A stretch of 64,000 bases of DNA from Henckelia pumila (lineage: Eukaryota > Streptophyta > Magnoliopsida > Lamiales > Gesneriaceae), in contig NC_133120.1 in assembly GCF_033568475.1 (NCBI RefSeq), positions 88,616,151 through 88,680,150 of the forward strand, given 5' to 3'. Under the pieces are notes generated by a model. The model was not told the DNA's origin. It searched no databases and saw only the letters and a program-made list of their open reading frames with translations. Shown here piece after piece: positions 1-11,113 of the stretch. Made by a program: the position numbers and the translations under genes. How positions within the stretch are numbered: position 1 is the first letter of the stretch; every line of letters begins with the position of its first letter.

Positions 1-24
1 TACTCGCGGATCCGAGATGCTCAG

Positions 25-1423
25 ATGTCTGATTCGAAGACCCAGCGTTTAGCTCGTCTAGCTAACGAGGGTAGCTTGTCTGGATTTCATTATCAGTCAG
101 ATGGCTTTCTGTGTTTGTCTGGTAGGCTTGTGATTCCACAGGATGAAGAGTTGCGAGAGGAGATTTTATCTCAGGCACATCGCACTAAGTTGAGTATTCA
201 TCCTGGGAGCAACAAAATGTACAAGGATCTACGTACTCGTTTCTGGTGGAAGGGAATGAAACGCAGTGTTTATCAGTTTGTTTCCAGATGTTTGGTGTGT
301 CAACAGGTCAAGGCAGAGCACCGACGACCTGGAGGATTGCTTCACAGTCTGCCTATTCCTGAATGGAAATGGGAGTTTATCACTATGGACTTTGTGACCT
401 ATTTGCCGGTATCCCCGAGGAACTGTGATGCTATCTGGGTTGTGGTGGACCGACTCACCAAGTCAGCGCATTTCATTGCCTATAGCCGAGAGTACTCTGT
501 GGATCGCATGGCTCGGTTGTACATTCAGGAGATCGTTCGACTTCATGGAGTGCCTGTGAGCATTGTCAGCGATCGGGACCCCAGGTTTACTTCTAGATTC
601 TGGGGGAGTGTTCAGCGTGCGATGGGTACTACTCTCAGTTTGAGTACAGCCTATCATCCAGAGACTGATGGTCAGTCAGAGCGCACTATCCGTACGTTAG
701 AGGATATGCTTAGAGCGTGCGTCTTGGATTTTGGTTCAGCCTGGCAGGATCATTTGCCGTTGATCGAGTTCGCTTACAACAACAGCTATCACACTAGTAT
801 TGGGATGGCACCTTTTGAGGCGTTGTATGGGCGACGTTGTCGTACTCCACTCTTCTGGGAAGAAGTGGGGGGAGAGACAGGCTGAGGGACCGGAGTTTAT
901 CCAGCAGGCGATAGATATTGTTGATCAAATCAAGAAACGGATTAAGACTGCACAGGATCGTCAGGCCAGTTATGCTAATATCAAGCGTAGGCCTTTGCAG
1001 TTCGAGGTCGGGGAGAAAGTGTTTCTAAGAGTGTCACCTTTCCGCAAGATTCTCAGATTTGGCCTTAAGGGCAAGTTGTCTCCCAGATTTATCGGTCCGT
1101 TTGAGATCTTGGAGAGCATTGGCGATTTGGCTTATCGACTAGCTTTGCCACCGCATCTATCCAGCATTCACGACGTGTTCCACGTATCTCTGTTGCGACG
1201 GTATGTGGCGGATGAGTCCCATATTCTGCAGCGGTCTGAGGTTCAGGTAGACAAGGATTTGACTTATGTTGAGAAACCTCTTCGTATCCTGGATTATAAG
1301 GATAAGGTTTTACGGAACAAAGTCATTCCTTTGGTTTTAGTTCAGTGGCAGCGCCGAGGCACTGAGGAAGCTACTTGGGAGCTTGAGGACAGGATGCGTA
1401 AAGACCATCCTGAGTTGTTTTGA
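25..1423 (+). pseudogene. gypsy pol fragment: integrase and chromodomain-like end, frameshifted
   Basis: Two overlapping open frames (25-885 and 800-1423) together read as the C-terminal part of a gypsy polyprotein. The first has the HHCC zinc-binding region (CLVCQQ around residue 93) and the catalytic integrase core (MDFVT, then SDRDPRF, then the region ending near [13 protein letters not shown]). The second continues into the GPFEILE region and a chromodomain-like tail (LVQWQRRG, ATWELE) ending HPELF. The break lies in a run of six G at about 867-872, where the frame shifts by one base, so no single product spans both parts. The same tail occurs in element B at 7122-7538. The family assignment is firm; the Tekay/Del lineage is only suggested by the polypurine tract and the region before it. 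Confidence 0.9.
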
Positions 1424-1557
1424 TTTCATTCTTTAAGTTGTATTCAGTTGCAAACTCTGTAAACGTTTGTTTGAATAAAGAATGTTTCTGATTTCTGTAT
1501 TTGCATTCAGTACTTAAGATCTGATTTCGAGGACGAAATATCTTAAGTGGGGGAGAA

Positions 1558-2896
1558 TGTAGTAGCCCGAACCCTAATTGAGTAATTAAAGGATTAATGC
1601 TAATTAAATAAATTGGGGATTGGACGGATCGGAAGCTCCGAAGGGACGATCGGAAGCTCCGATCGGGATCGGAAGCTCCGATCGGGATCGGAGGCACCGA
1701 TGATATTACGTCATCCATGACGTTTGGCTGGATCGAAAGCTCCGATCAGGACCGGAGGCTCCGATCACCCCTATCCGAAGTCAACAAATGATATTTTGAC
1801 ACGTGGCAGATCAGGATCTTCGGAAGCTCCGATGGCAGGATCGGACGTTCCGATCGAGGTTCGGACGTTTCGATCAAGGATCGGAGGCTCCGATCGTTGT
1901 CTATAAATAGAAGGCCGAGATTTCATTTCTCCTTGCCAATTCCGGATTTCCTCTCTATTTCTAGTCATATTCGAGCTGTTCTAGTCTTCTTAGGCTTGGT
2001 CCGGAGGTCGGAGAGGCGTTCGATAGTCGTAGCGGAGTTGTGCCCAAGTTCTGGAGGCATCGACATCAAAGGGCTAACGACGGACGAAGGTATAGCTTTT
2101 GCTTCCTATAAATATTTAGGAGTATGCAATAGCTTAGTTAAGGCTTTTAGAGCACTGTAATGATAGTGGTATCATTTCGCTGTGTAGGCGGACTTTAGGC
2201 TTGGACTTAGAGCTGGTAGTGCCTACCTGGTATTTGAGGTACGAAAGTACTGTTCGAGATATCCTGACTGAGTATGCATGTATTATATGACTGCATGATT
2301 TATATGCCATGATATTATGCTGCATTCATTTGCATCTTGCTGTATCTCCTTCGAGATGTCTGTTAGTAGGGTTGTACCCTATCCTGTTAGTGGATGGACT
2401 TCCATCGATTTGGGTCCGGTGTTTCCACGGTTATCTCGGTATGGGAGCCACCTCCTGAAGCGACGGCACAACATGCTACATACCAGGGCCCGGTCTGTCT
2501 CTGTTATCTGATCCTTGACCTCGAGTCTATAGGGAGTTCACTTTGCATGCATGTATACTCATACTCTCGCACTGAGCGTTTTATGCTCACGTCTCGTACT
2601 CTGTATTTTTTGGACACCCTATTCCATGGGGCAGGTTTGCGATTGAACGAGGAGGGTGGATCCAGGAGGGGCTAGTCAGTGGTTGGTCAGCTGGAGCTTC
2701 GTCTAGGCTTTATTACTGTTGTTTGGGTTTATACAGCTATTCGATTTGGTTGTATATTATTGGATAATTACAGATTCCTTTACTTGGGATTGTATTTTGT
2801 TATTGGTTTCTGCAGTTTTATTCTGATATCTGTTTTATTAAGTTAATTGCATGCCTAAGTTCTGTTTAGTAGGTGATCCGGGTAAGGGTCACTACA
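1558..2896 (+). repeat. 3' LTR of gypsy element A
   Basis: The 1339 bp LTR begins TGTAGTAGCCCG right after the polypurine tract and ends GGGTCACTACA, giving the 5 bp terminal inverted repeat TGTAG/CTACA seen in the other gypsy LTRs here. Its U3 part carries an array of GATCGG/CCGATC half-palindromes and a TATA box. It shares the segment containing CTTAGTTAAGGCTTTTAGAG with the LTRs of B, C and D, so all four are related families. Confidence 0.9.
1620..1910 (+). promoter_or_regulatory. LTR promoter with GATCGG/CCGATC array
   Basis: About ten units of the form GATCGG-A(A/G)GCT-CCGATC and variants lie between 1622 and 1896, directly in front of the TATA-like CTATAAATAG (1901-1910). An ACGTCA/TGACG pair (TTACGTCATCCATGACG, near 1707) sits inside the array and resembles an as-1/bZIP (TGA-factor) site. 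The same arrangement, reversed, is present in the LTRs of B and C; the D LTR has the array without a clear ACGTCA pair. The promoter role is inferred from position and motifs. Confidence 0.6.
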
Positions 2897-3098
2897 AACA
2901 TCCCAATGCATCAAATGATGAACTGTAGTTAGCATATTCATGCTACTACCGGTGTTCTCATCACTGTTTCCTTCCTTATAGCGAAAACTTATGCCGCAAA
3001 CCTTGGCAATGAAGAACCAAATAATCCTTAGGTCTCACCAATCCTACAAGGATAATCCAAAGTCTCAGTACTACATCCCAAGTCTCTTGAATGTATAT

Positions 3099-3110
3099 GC
3101 TCTGATACCA
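3099..3110 (-). promoter_or_regulatory. Primer-binding site copy 1 (initiator Met tRNA)
   Basis: The minus strand reads TGGTATCAGAGC, the standard plant retrotransposon primer-binding site complementary to the 3' end of initiator methionine tRNA. It lies three bases (AAT) after the 5S-bearing LTR copy at 3114-3492 and runs into gypsy-type internal DNA. Confidence 0.85.
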
Positions 3111-3113
3111 ATT

Positions 3114-3492
3114 TGTAATATCCCACTGTATCAAGACGGGTCTTTTCAGCGTGCTTATGTCCTCACTCACACGCACCCTGAAAAACTTCCCAGGGGGTCA
3201 CCCATCCTATAATTGCCCCAAGTCAAGCATGCTTAACTTTGGAGTTCTTATGTGATGAGCTTCCGAAAAGAAGATGCACCTTCTTGATATGAATAGTACA
3301 TATGAAATCTTTTAAGCCCTCCTCAACCATGTAGTCTCATATCTACACAGTCTCAGAATCCCTCTCATTCCGACATGGGATCGGTTCATTCATGTCTCCC
3401 TCCGCCTAGAAGCCTATCAGGAGCCGCTCATTGTCCATGCAACCTCTTGGCACCGGCGATCACTCCCTGCCTCTTCAGCCCCGGGCGTCACA
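3114..3492 (-). repeat. 5S-RNA-bearing Cassandra-type LTR, copy 1
   Basis: This 379 bp unit is bounded by TGTGAC...ATTACA when read on the minus strand. Its middle, reverse-complemented, resembles plant 5S rRNA: AAGTTAAGC(A/G)TGCTTG, the region of the pol III box A, followed by AGGATGGGTGACCCCCTGGG, the box C region. 5S-derived sequence inside LTRs is the hallmark of the Cassandra TRIM family. It is nearly identical to the copy at 3499-3877. It is not a functional 5S gene, because the end regions differ from 5S rRNA and it is embedded in LTR sequence. Confidence 0.85.
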
Positions 3493-3498
3493 TGATTT

Positions 3499-3877
3499 TG
3501 TAATACCCCACTGTATCAAGACGGGTCTTTTCAGCGTGCTTATGTCCTCACTCACACGCACCCTGGAAAACTTCCCAGGGGGTCACCCATCCTATAATTG
3601 CCCCAAGTCAAGCACGCTTAACTTTGGATTTCTTATGTGATGAGCTTCCGAAAAGAAGATGCACCTTCTTGATATGAATAGTACATATGAAATCTTTTAA
3701 GCTCTCCTCAACCATGTAGTCCCATACCTACACAGTCTCAGAATCCCTCTCATTCCGGCACGGGATCGGTTCATTCATGTCTCCCTCCGCCTAGAAGCCT
3801 ACCAGGAGCCGCTCATTGTCCATGCAACCTCTTGGCACCGGCGATCACTCCCTGCCTCTTTTGCCCCGGGCGTCACA
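3499..3877 (-). repeat. 5S-RNA-bearing Cassandra-type LTR, copy 2
   Basis: This is a direct repeat of 3114-3492 with a period of 385 bp and only scattered substitutions. The two LTRs are separated by just six bases (TGATTT on the + strand), with no internal domain between them. On its other side (3878-3943) lies a complete short Cassandra-like internal domain with a polypurine-like stretch (GCGGAAGCTGGTGGG on the minus strand) next to the LTR and a PBS at the far end. Confidence 0.85.
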
Positions 3878-3943
3878 TGCCCACCAGCTTCCGCTTGGTT
3901 CGTCCCCGAACCATACCATACTGAGAGGTCGGCTCTGATACCA
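3878..3943 (-). mobile_element. Cassandra-type TRIM internal domain (PBS to polypurine tract)
   Basis: Read on the minus strand it starts with the PBS TGGTATCAGAGC (3943-3932) and continues through a short non-coding stretch to a purine-rich end that abuts the 5S-bearing LTR at 3877. TRIMs code for no protein and have an internal domain of this size. Upstream of the PBS there is a gypsy LTR (3949-5364), not the expected Cassandra 5' LTR. Confidence 0.7.
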
Positions 3944-3948
3944 TTGAA

Positions 3949-5364
3949 TGTAGCGACCCAGCCCGGATCCACTACCTAATCAGAGTTTAGGAGCATAATT
4001 AAACATGCATTAAATAAATCGCTGCGGAAGACTTAAATTAAAACAGATCGGCAGAATACAATCGGATAAATAAATTCGATTATACAACCCAATCGAAATA
4101 AATAACCCTAAAGGCAAAACCTACAGCTAAATCCTGCTGTCTTCACTGGTCACTGGCTACTCCAAGCTCATGGTGCCCAACCATGCACCTACAACTGCCC
4201 CGTCGAATGGGGTGTCCAGACATACAGAAACACTGGACGTGAGCTCTAAGCTCAATAAAAAAGCAATGATATATATATATTATATGCAACACATAAGTGA
4301 CTTTAAAAATCAGGGTTTAAATCACTTTCTCTGGGCGCCTGGAATACACAGTACCGGGCTAGAGAGCGACTCCGCGTGGTACTCGTATATTTCCAAGACA
4401 TGAATCCTCAGGAAGAATCGCCTCGACTGAAGGAAACTGTCATGACTCACATCATCCCGATACAGTCTCCGTAAAAACATATGCATGCGCTAAATCCGCA
4501 AAACATGGTAAAACATATAGCACATACTCATGCAACACATATAATATATATCATGCTGGCCATCTCAGTCAATACTTACGTACCTCACTACAGGCAAATC
4601 CTAGCAGTCCCACTCTAGGTTCCAAGCCTATCATCAACTCTACAATGCAAATATCCATGCATCATTCAATAAGCTCTAAAAGCCTTAACTAAGCTATTGC
4701 ATACTCCTAAATAATTTAAAGAGACCATAGCTATACATGCGTCCGTTGTCAGCCCACTGATGGCGACTATCCCGCAACTAGGGGCACACCCCTGCTGCAG
4801 CTCCACAGCTTCGAGCACTGCTCCGCTACACAAGCACTGCCCCGCTACTATGTCAGACACTGTCTGACTATACTAAAATATATTTCCTACTCCAACTCTA
4901 AAATAAGAGTACCCAAAGTAGAGCTACTAGGGCGAAGGAGAGGAATTCAGAATTGGCAAGAAATGAGGAGCTCGGACCCTATATTTATAGATGTCGATCG
5001 GAAGTTCCGTTCCTCGATCGGACGTTCCGTTCTGGCAGATCGGAAGCTCCATTTCTCGATCGGATGCTCCGTTCGCCACGTGTCAATTCGGTCCACATGC
5101 AACCACACACCTGTCACCGACAGCCATCGGAAGCTCCGTTCTTGATCGGACGTTCCGATCGTCGATCGGACGCTCAGATCCTAGATCGTTGCTTCCGATC
5201 CCACTCGAGTCTTGGAACCCTCTAAACCAATTTCGAGTGTCCTGGATCCATTTTTGGGCTCCTTTAATCCTCCTATAATTTCCTTAATCATGTTTTACTT
5301 AACCCAAACATGATTACATGATTAATTACTTATTAATCATTAATCACGGATACGGGTCACTGCA
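3949..5364 (-). repeat. 5' LTR of gypsy element D
   Basis: On the + strand it starts TGTAGCGACCC and ends GGGTCACTGCA, so one terminal base differs from the usual CTACA. It has the family's reversed promoter array (GATCGGAAGTTCCG-type units, 4997-5198), a G-box-like CCACGTGT near 5077 and the shared TTAACTAAGC segment. Five bases (TTGAA) separate it from the PBS at 3932-3943. Confidence 0.85.
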
Positions 5365-5539
5365 CCTAAAGACTTTTAAAATCCATAAAAGTCTTTAAAA
5401 GTCTATAATGAATAGACCCCCCTTAGACTTTTAAACTTCACAAAATTCATTAAAAGTCTAGAACCAATACACTCCATTGGATACAAAAGCACTGACTTAA
5501 AAACCACTTAAATAAGTACAGCTTTTTAAAGTGACTTTA
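5365..5539. other. Short non-element spacer between D and B
   Basis: This 175 bp stretch lies between the D LTR and the left target duplication of B (CTTTA, 5535-5539). It is AT-rich and repeats AGACTTTTAAA and its complement AAAAGTCT several times, so it may be the remnant of a foldback MITE. No gene is seen. Confidence 0.5.
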
Positions 5540-6998
5540 TGTAGCGACCCGACCCGGATCCACTACCTAATCAGAGTTAAGAGCATAATTAAGCATGCAT
5601 TAAATCAAATTGCTGCGGAAGACTAAATACAAGTAGACCGGCAGAATACAACCGGCTAATCAAACTTGATTTATACAACCCAATCGAATTACTTTAAATA
5701 AAACCTACAGCTAATCCTGCTGTCTTCACGGTCACTGGCTATTCCAGGCTCCTGGTGCTCAATCCTGCACCTATACCTGCCCCATCGAATAGGGTATCCA
5801 GATACACAAAAAATACTGGACGTGAGCTCTAAGCTCAATACGAAAGCACGGATAAACATACAAATATGATGCATGCAAATGACCGGGTATCCATATCTGG
5901 GATAACTGTATACAAACTGCTCAAACTGGCGCCTGGGATATAAGCTCGTCACATCGGGGTAGCTAACCACTGTGTGCGACCACTCATTCCCGAATCCCGG
6001 ACGTGGACCGCGGATTCCTCGAGGTATCAATACCTAAGGGTACTCGATATCAAACGTCCTAACAGGGCTGAGCAACCCTAACTGGCTCATCTCGAAAGAT
6101 ATACAGATGTACAGGCACAAGATGATGTGCACATGCCGCATAACAATAATAACATGCAAACACATAAATGCAACATATAAGCATGTATATCCGCTGGCAA
6201 TCTCAGTCAGTACTTACGTACCTTTCTAAGGCAGTCCTAGTAGTTCCACTCTAGGTTCCAAGCCTATCATCAAGTCTACAATGCAAATACCCATGCATCA
6301 TTCAATAAGCGCTAAAAGCCTTAACTAAGCTATTGCATACTCCTAAATAATTAAAGGAGACCATAGCTATACCTGCGTCCGTCGTCAGTCCACTGATGGC
6401 GACTGTCTCGCAACTAGGGCACTCCCCTGCTGCGAATTCACAGCCTCGAACACGGCTCTACAACACGAGCGCTGCTCCGCTACTATGTCAGACACTGTCT
6501 GACTATACTAAAATATGTTCCCTACTCCAACTCTAAAATAAGAGTACCCAAAGCCCTAAAATAGAGCCACGAGGGCAAAGGAGAGAATTCGGAATTGGCA
6601 AGAAATGAATGCCTCGGACCTTATATTTATAGGCATCGATCGGCACCTCCGATCCTCGACCGAAACTTCCGATCCTTGATCGGAACGTCCGATCCTGCCA
6701 TCGGAGCTTCCGAACATCCTTATCTACCACATGTCAAAATCTTACTGGTTAACTTCGGATAGGGCGATCGGAGCTTCCGATCCCGATCGGAGCTTCCGAT
6801 CCCGATCAGAGTTTCCGATCCTGCCACATGTCATGCATGATGTAATATCGATCGGAGCTTCCGATCCTGCATCGGAGCTTTCGATCCTGATAGGAGCTTC
6901 TGATCTCACCTTCGGAGCTTCCGATCCTTCAGATACCAAATTGGTTTAATTAACATAATTAATCTCTTAATTACCAATTTCGGTTACGGGGTACTACA
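5540..6998 (-). repeat. 3' LTR of gypsy element B
   Basis: It runs TGTAGCGACCC to GGGGTACTACA on the + strand, 1459 bp. The reversed promoter array lies at about 6635-6930 next to a TATA-like TATTTATAGG near 6626. It is 59 bp longer than its 5' partner, largely because it has more GATCGG units around 6770-6820. Confidence 0.9.
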
Positions 6999-7121
6999 TT
7001 CTCCCCCACTTAAGATATTTCGTCCTCGAAAATAGATCTTAAGTACCGAATGCAATAAAAGGTACAGAAACATTCCTTATTCAAATCAAACGTTACAACC
7101 AAATACAACTCAAAACTGAAA

Positions 7122-7934
7122 TCAAAACAACTCAGGATGGTCTTCACACATCCTTTCTTCAAGTTCCCAAGTAGCTTCCTCAGTGCCTCGGCACTGCCAC
7201 TGAACTAAAACCAAAGGAATGACTTTGTTCCGTAAAACCTTATCCTTATAATCCAGGATACGAATAGGTTTCTCAGCATAGGTCAAATCCTTGCTCACTT
7301 GAACTTCAGACCGCTGCAGAATATGAGACTCATCCGCCATATACCGTCGCAAAAGTGATACGTGGAACATGTCGTGAATACTGGAAAGATGCGGCGGCAA
7401 AGAAAGTCGATAAGTGAAATCGCCAATGTTCTCCAAGATCTCAAACGGACCGATAAACCTGGGAGACAACTTGCCTTTAAGACTAAATCTGAGAATCTTA
7501 CGAAAAAGTGACATTCCCATAAATACTGTCTCCCCCACTTCTTTCTAGAAGAATGGAGTATGACAAGTCGCCCGTACAACGTCTCAACAGGTGTCCTCCA
7601 AATGTTACGATGGTACCTATTGTTGTACGCGAACTTAATCAATGACAACTGATCTGGCTAAACTGAACCAAAAATCCATAGTACACGCCCAAAACATGTC
7701 CTCCAAGTTATGGATAGCACTCTCCATCTGACCATCTGTCTCTGGATGATATTCAGTATTTAAACTAAAAGCAGTGCTCGTAGCACGCTGGACACTCCCC
7801 CAGAATATGGAAGTAAACCTGGGTCTCGATCGCTGATAATGCCCACCGGCATCCATGAAGTAGAACGATCTTTTGGATGTATAATCGAGCCTTACGATCA
7901 ATAGAGTGCTCTCGACTGCTCTTCGAATACCCAC
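7122..7934 (-). pseudogene. Broken integrase and chromodomain remnant of element B
   Basis: 7122-7538 (minus) encodes the same C-terminal integrase/chromodomain-like stretch as element A (FRKILR, LSPRFIGPFEILE, LVQWQCRG, ending HPELF). 7539-7934 holds scattered pieces of the integrase core ([19 protein letters not shown]) in different frames. About 150 bp that A has between the two parts is missing here, and several frames are broken, so it cannot make a working integrase. Confidence 0.85.
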
Positions 7935-10900
7935 TGTTCCTACGAACCTTAGCAGTGATAGTTCCTCGTCAAGTATACCACTTGATACCGACTATCCCTC
8001 TTGCTAGAATCAGTTCGTACTAACGAGAAGACCAGATACAACCAAACTGTATCTCCACTGGTCTAACACTGACATCAAATCCCAGAGGTAACCGCAAGTG
8101 TTAACCAATCGATTCCCACTTGACGTCCTGCCACAGATAACAACCAATCCCGAAAGTTTCTAGCATCGACAGACTTACATTCCGTACTTATTTTCTTCGA
8201 TGCTGACTAATATTCTCAAAGAATGTCACCGCTATAATGCTGAACACATAGATGGGACCGCAATATCTACAACATTAGTAGTCTAGATTAGAGATCACCA
8301 TTATCTCGTCACTCGAGATATCAATTGAATTCGCAACACTGGTTATCCAATCATAGATAACAATCCCAAGTCACACTTGACTTGTTACCAAGATGAACAA
8401 AACTAGTTCACCTCAACCCTTCGCACAATCCATGACACATGCGGTAAACCAACGAATTTACCCGATAGATCTCGGTCGATCCCAACACCTCCATGGCATA
8501 GCACATCAAAACGTACTGGGAAATCACCGACAACAATCTCACTAGACTCTGAACACAGTCTCAGCTGTCGTATTATCCCACGAACAAACAACTGATATCG
8601 GCCTCCTAATGCTCATTGAATTCCGCAACACTCGTCGAATCACAATTTAACGAAAATCCTCCGAGAAAACTGCTGAAAATGCCTAAACAAGTATTCGGCT
8701 AACAGTTCCCAAAACTGTAATCCAATAGCATGGAACAATTCTATTTCCAAAACTGGGTCAACCATTGCTAATACCAAGCAATGTTCAGATCAATTATGTC
8801 TTCTCTTACCACTGATAACTTTACCCGAGTTATCGAACTAGCCATGACTTACCAAAGTCAAAACATGCAATCACCTCCCGTGATCTATCGAACTTGAAAG
8901 TCCAAATGACTGCACTCCGAAAATCTGCTCAACCAATCGACCTCATCGATAAGTTGTGACTATCACACAACTTGTCAGTACCAACCAAATTATGGCAACC
9001 ATCCGCCAGGTCTTGGTCATTTGAAATCTCACATGGCTCGATCAATAATCATGATCTCACGGCCATACGTCCGCATATCCCAAATACTTGGAATCAAAAG
9101 AATCACAGCTGATTCAACTCACCTATCTCTGACAAAGTCAGACACTAGCTATTAGTAGTCACCAGTACCAATCTTGCATCGATACTGACTCACTGTCGCT
9201 AAACTTGCTCTTGATAACTATATCTTTTGCTAAGACTGCAACAAATCGAGACTGAGGTTACTTACCATGGTGTCCCACCTGAAATCACCACCAAGTGTAC
9301 ACTGGCATAAATCACGATATCCTCACGCCTCAAATAGTCATGTACAATCCTTAGCATCGGATATAATCTATCACTGAAGGAAACCATTAATGCTGAAAAC
9401 TACTCATCTCCGAGTCAAATGTTTCAGGAATTTAACAAACCAAAACTCCTGGATAGCCCCTATCACAAGAGCATCCAAACCCCGACTAGATCCACTAGTC
9501 TAGCAGTATCCAATAGACTAAAACTATCTGTTCAGAGTACGTACTCGTCAAGGAAAATCCCTCCAAGACTGGTCCTTGTGACAAAACTGCAAACCAATAT
9601 CTCTGACGACAGTCAGACGATATCTAAACCGCTGACACCTAACCAGGAATCCAATCCAATGTCATACCCCGTCGTGACTGTTACCAAAACTCTAGACTAA
9701 GTAGCCTTCCCACCGCCAAATCCTGAAGCACGAAGGCTTCCAGGCATTTTCCGAAGTACGAAAGACTCCCAGAGTAATACTGGCATAAGGTCGCGCTCCA
9801 TCATGTCTAGTCATGGTCATAGTCCACAACTCTTGGCATATACCTGACTTGGTATCCCGATGAAATCCCATCATCACGAAGTCTCAACCTATGCAGGTCA
9901 ATCAGACTACCGTCCTAAGGAAACAACTTAGAACAAAAACTCAAAATTCCAAACAAGATCGATATTTCCATGCTCCCAGATGAATTACCTCATCAATGGC
10001 ACTAACTCAGTCAAACGACTAATTAGGTCAGCCCTAGGAAGACACCTAGACTAACCCCATGTCAATCCGTTACCGTTGACTTACTCAAAATCCATGAGCT
10101 ATCCTAGTTGATTAGTCAACTAATTCCAAGCCAAATTTAGTAAAATTACTTGTAATCAAACACGAATCTTTGAACATGTATCATTACTTCAAGTTATGTA
10201 CAATTTTCTTTATTACAATCCCATGTAATACATACAGTATTTCAAAATACAACAAAATGTACATCCAATAACTTGAACTGATACAACCAATTTCTGATGA
10301 TTCATTACAACTGAAATATTGTTTACAAATACATCAATACAGTATTTAAAATCGTCGAACGTGTCTTCACTTCTTGAGCATGAATCTTCCAATCGACACA
10401 CGCATCGATACAAGCATACTTCCGTCCAAGTCTCTCTACATGTCCTCCAGCGAAGAACTCCGGAGAAATGGCACGTGATAGCTAACCAGCTATGCTCTGC
10501 GTCAGTGCATGTCAATCGACTTCTTCTGCTCACGATCTACCATCAGCGTTCTTCTTGTATCTAAATCATGCTTTTGAACATGAAGTTTTCCGTATGCCTA
10601 CCAAAAGCATCGATACAAGCATACCGGCAAAACCATGTTCTGCACGAGGTTAAAGACCTCACTCTCGAAACCTGTCATGTTTTAGACACTCGAGGCATTC
10701 TCTGGTGAAGGTCTATCTGACAATCTCTCAACCTACGAGTGGAGAATCTTCAAGGACTGGAACCAAATGGATTACTAAACACCATTCGTTCCAAAAAGCC
10801 CTCAGAGGTATCTGACGCGATATAACCGATCTTTTCTTCCAGCCTTCCCTGGCTGGAATCCATATGTTCTTCGATCAACATCCCAATGCATCGAATGATG

Positions 10901-11097
10901 AACCGTCCACAGCAGTCAGTCTATCTATCGATATGCTACTACTGGTGTTCTCATCACTGTTGCATTCCTTATAGTAAAAACTTCTGCCGCAAACCTTGGC
11001 ACTGAAGAACCAAATCTTCTTTCGCTAGCCTCAATCAATCCTACAAGGATAATCAAGAGGTCTTATTATCAATTTCCTAAGTCCCTTGCATGCAGTT
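7935..11097 (-). other. Non-coding internal region of element B
   Basis: No gag, protease or RT motifs can be read in any frame, and no open frame exceeds about 100 codons. The half nearest the PBS (about 9.0-11.1 kb) shares long blocks with the internal region of element C (17.1-19.4 kb), for example the block with CATCGATACAAGCATAC, so it is a shared family leader and not random DNA. Confidence 0.6.
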
Positions 11098-11109
11098 GCT
11101 CTGATACCA
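11098..11109 (-). promoter_or_regulatory. Primer-binding site of element B
   Basis: The minus strand reads TGGTATCAGAGC, complementary to initiator Met tRNA. Four bases separate it from the 5' LTR that begins at 11114 on the + strand. Confidence 0.9.
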
Positions 11110-11113
11110 TAAA

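Larger units (their letters stand above)
1..2896 (+). mobile_element. Ty3/gypsy retrotransposon A, 3' part
   Basis: This is the 3' end of a chromovirus-like Ty3/gypsy element whose 5' LTR, gag, protease and RT lie to the left of the window. In order it shows the integrase with chromodomain-like C-terminus (25-1423), a polypurine tract at 1546-1557 (AGTGGGGGAGAA), and a 3' LTR that starts TGTAG and ends CTACA. The five bases after the LTR (AACAT, 2897-2901) should be one copy of the target duplication; the partner is off-window. The sequence right of 2896 matches the 5' internal region of element B (10878-11109), so A appears to have inserted into another gypsy element (D). Confidence 0.9.
2897..5364 (-). 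mobile_element. Ty3/gypsy element D, 5' end, with inserted Cassandra-type TRIM
   Basis: Read on the minus strand this is a gypsy 5' LTR (5364 to 3949), an initiator-Met-tRNA primer-binding site (TGGTATCAGAGC, 3943-3932), a Cassandra-like segment (3931-3114), a second identical PBS (3110-3099), and then gypsy 5' internal sequence (3098-2897). The last part matches the internal region next to the PBS of element B (10878-11097). Element A cuts D off at 2896. So D is a gypsy element with a foreign segment sitting exactly between two PBS copies. Confidence 0.75.

Noticed and set aside
866-872. Programmed frameshift in the gypsy pol of element A
   Set aside because: The shift falls inside a G run between integrase core and C-terminal domain, where no programmed shift is known, and it looks like a one-base slippage mutation.
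3114-3877. Tandem 5S rRNA genes on the minus strand
   Set aside because: Box A and box C regions match 5S, but the ends do not. The 5S part is embedded in a 379 bp LTR with TG...CA ends next to a primer-binding site, so this is a Cassandra-type TRIM.
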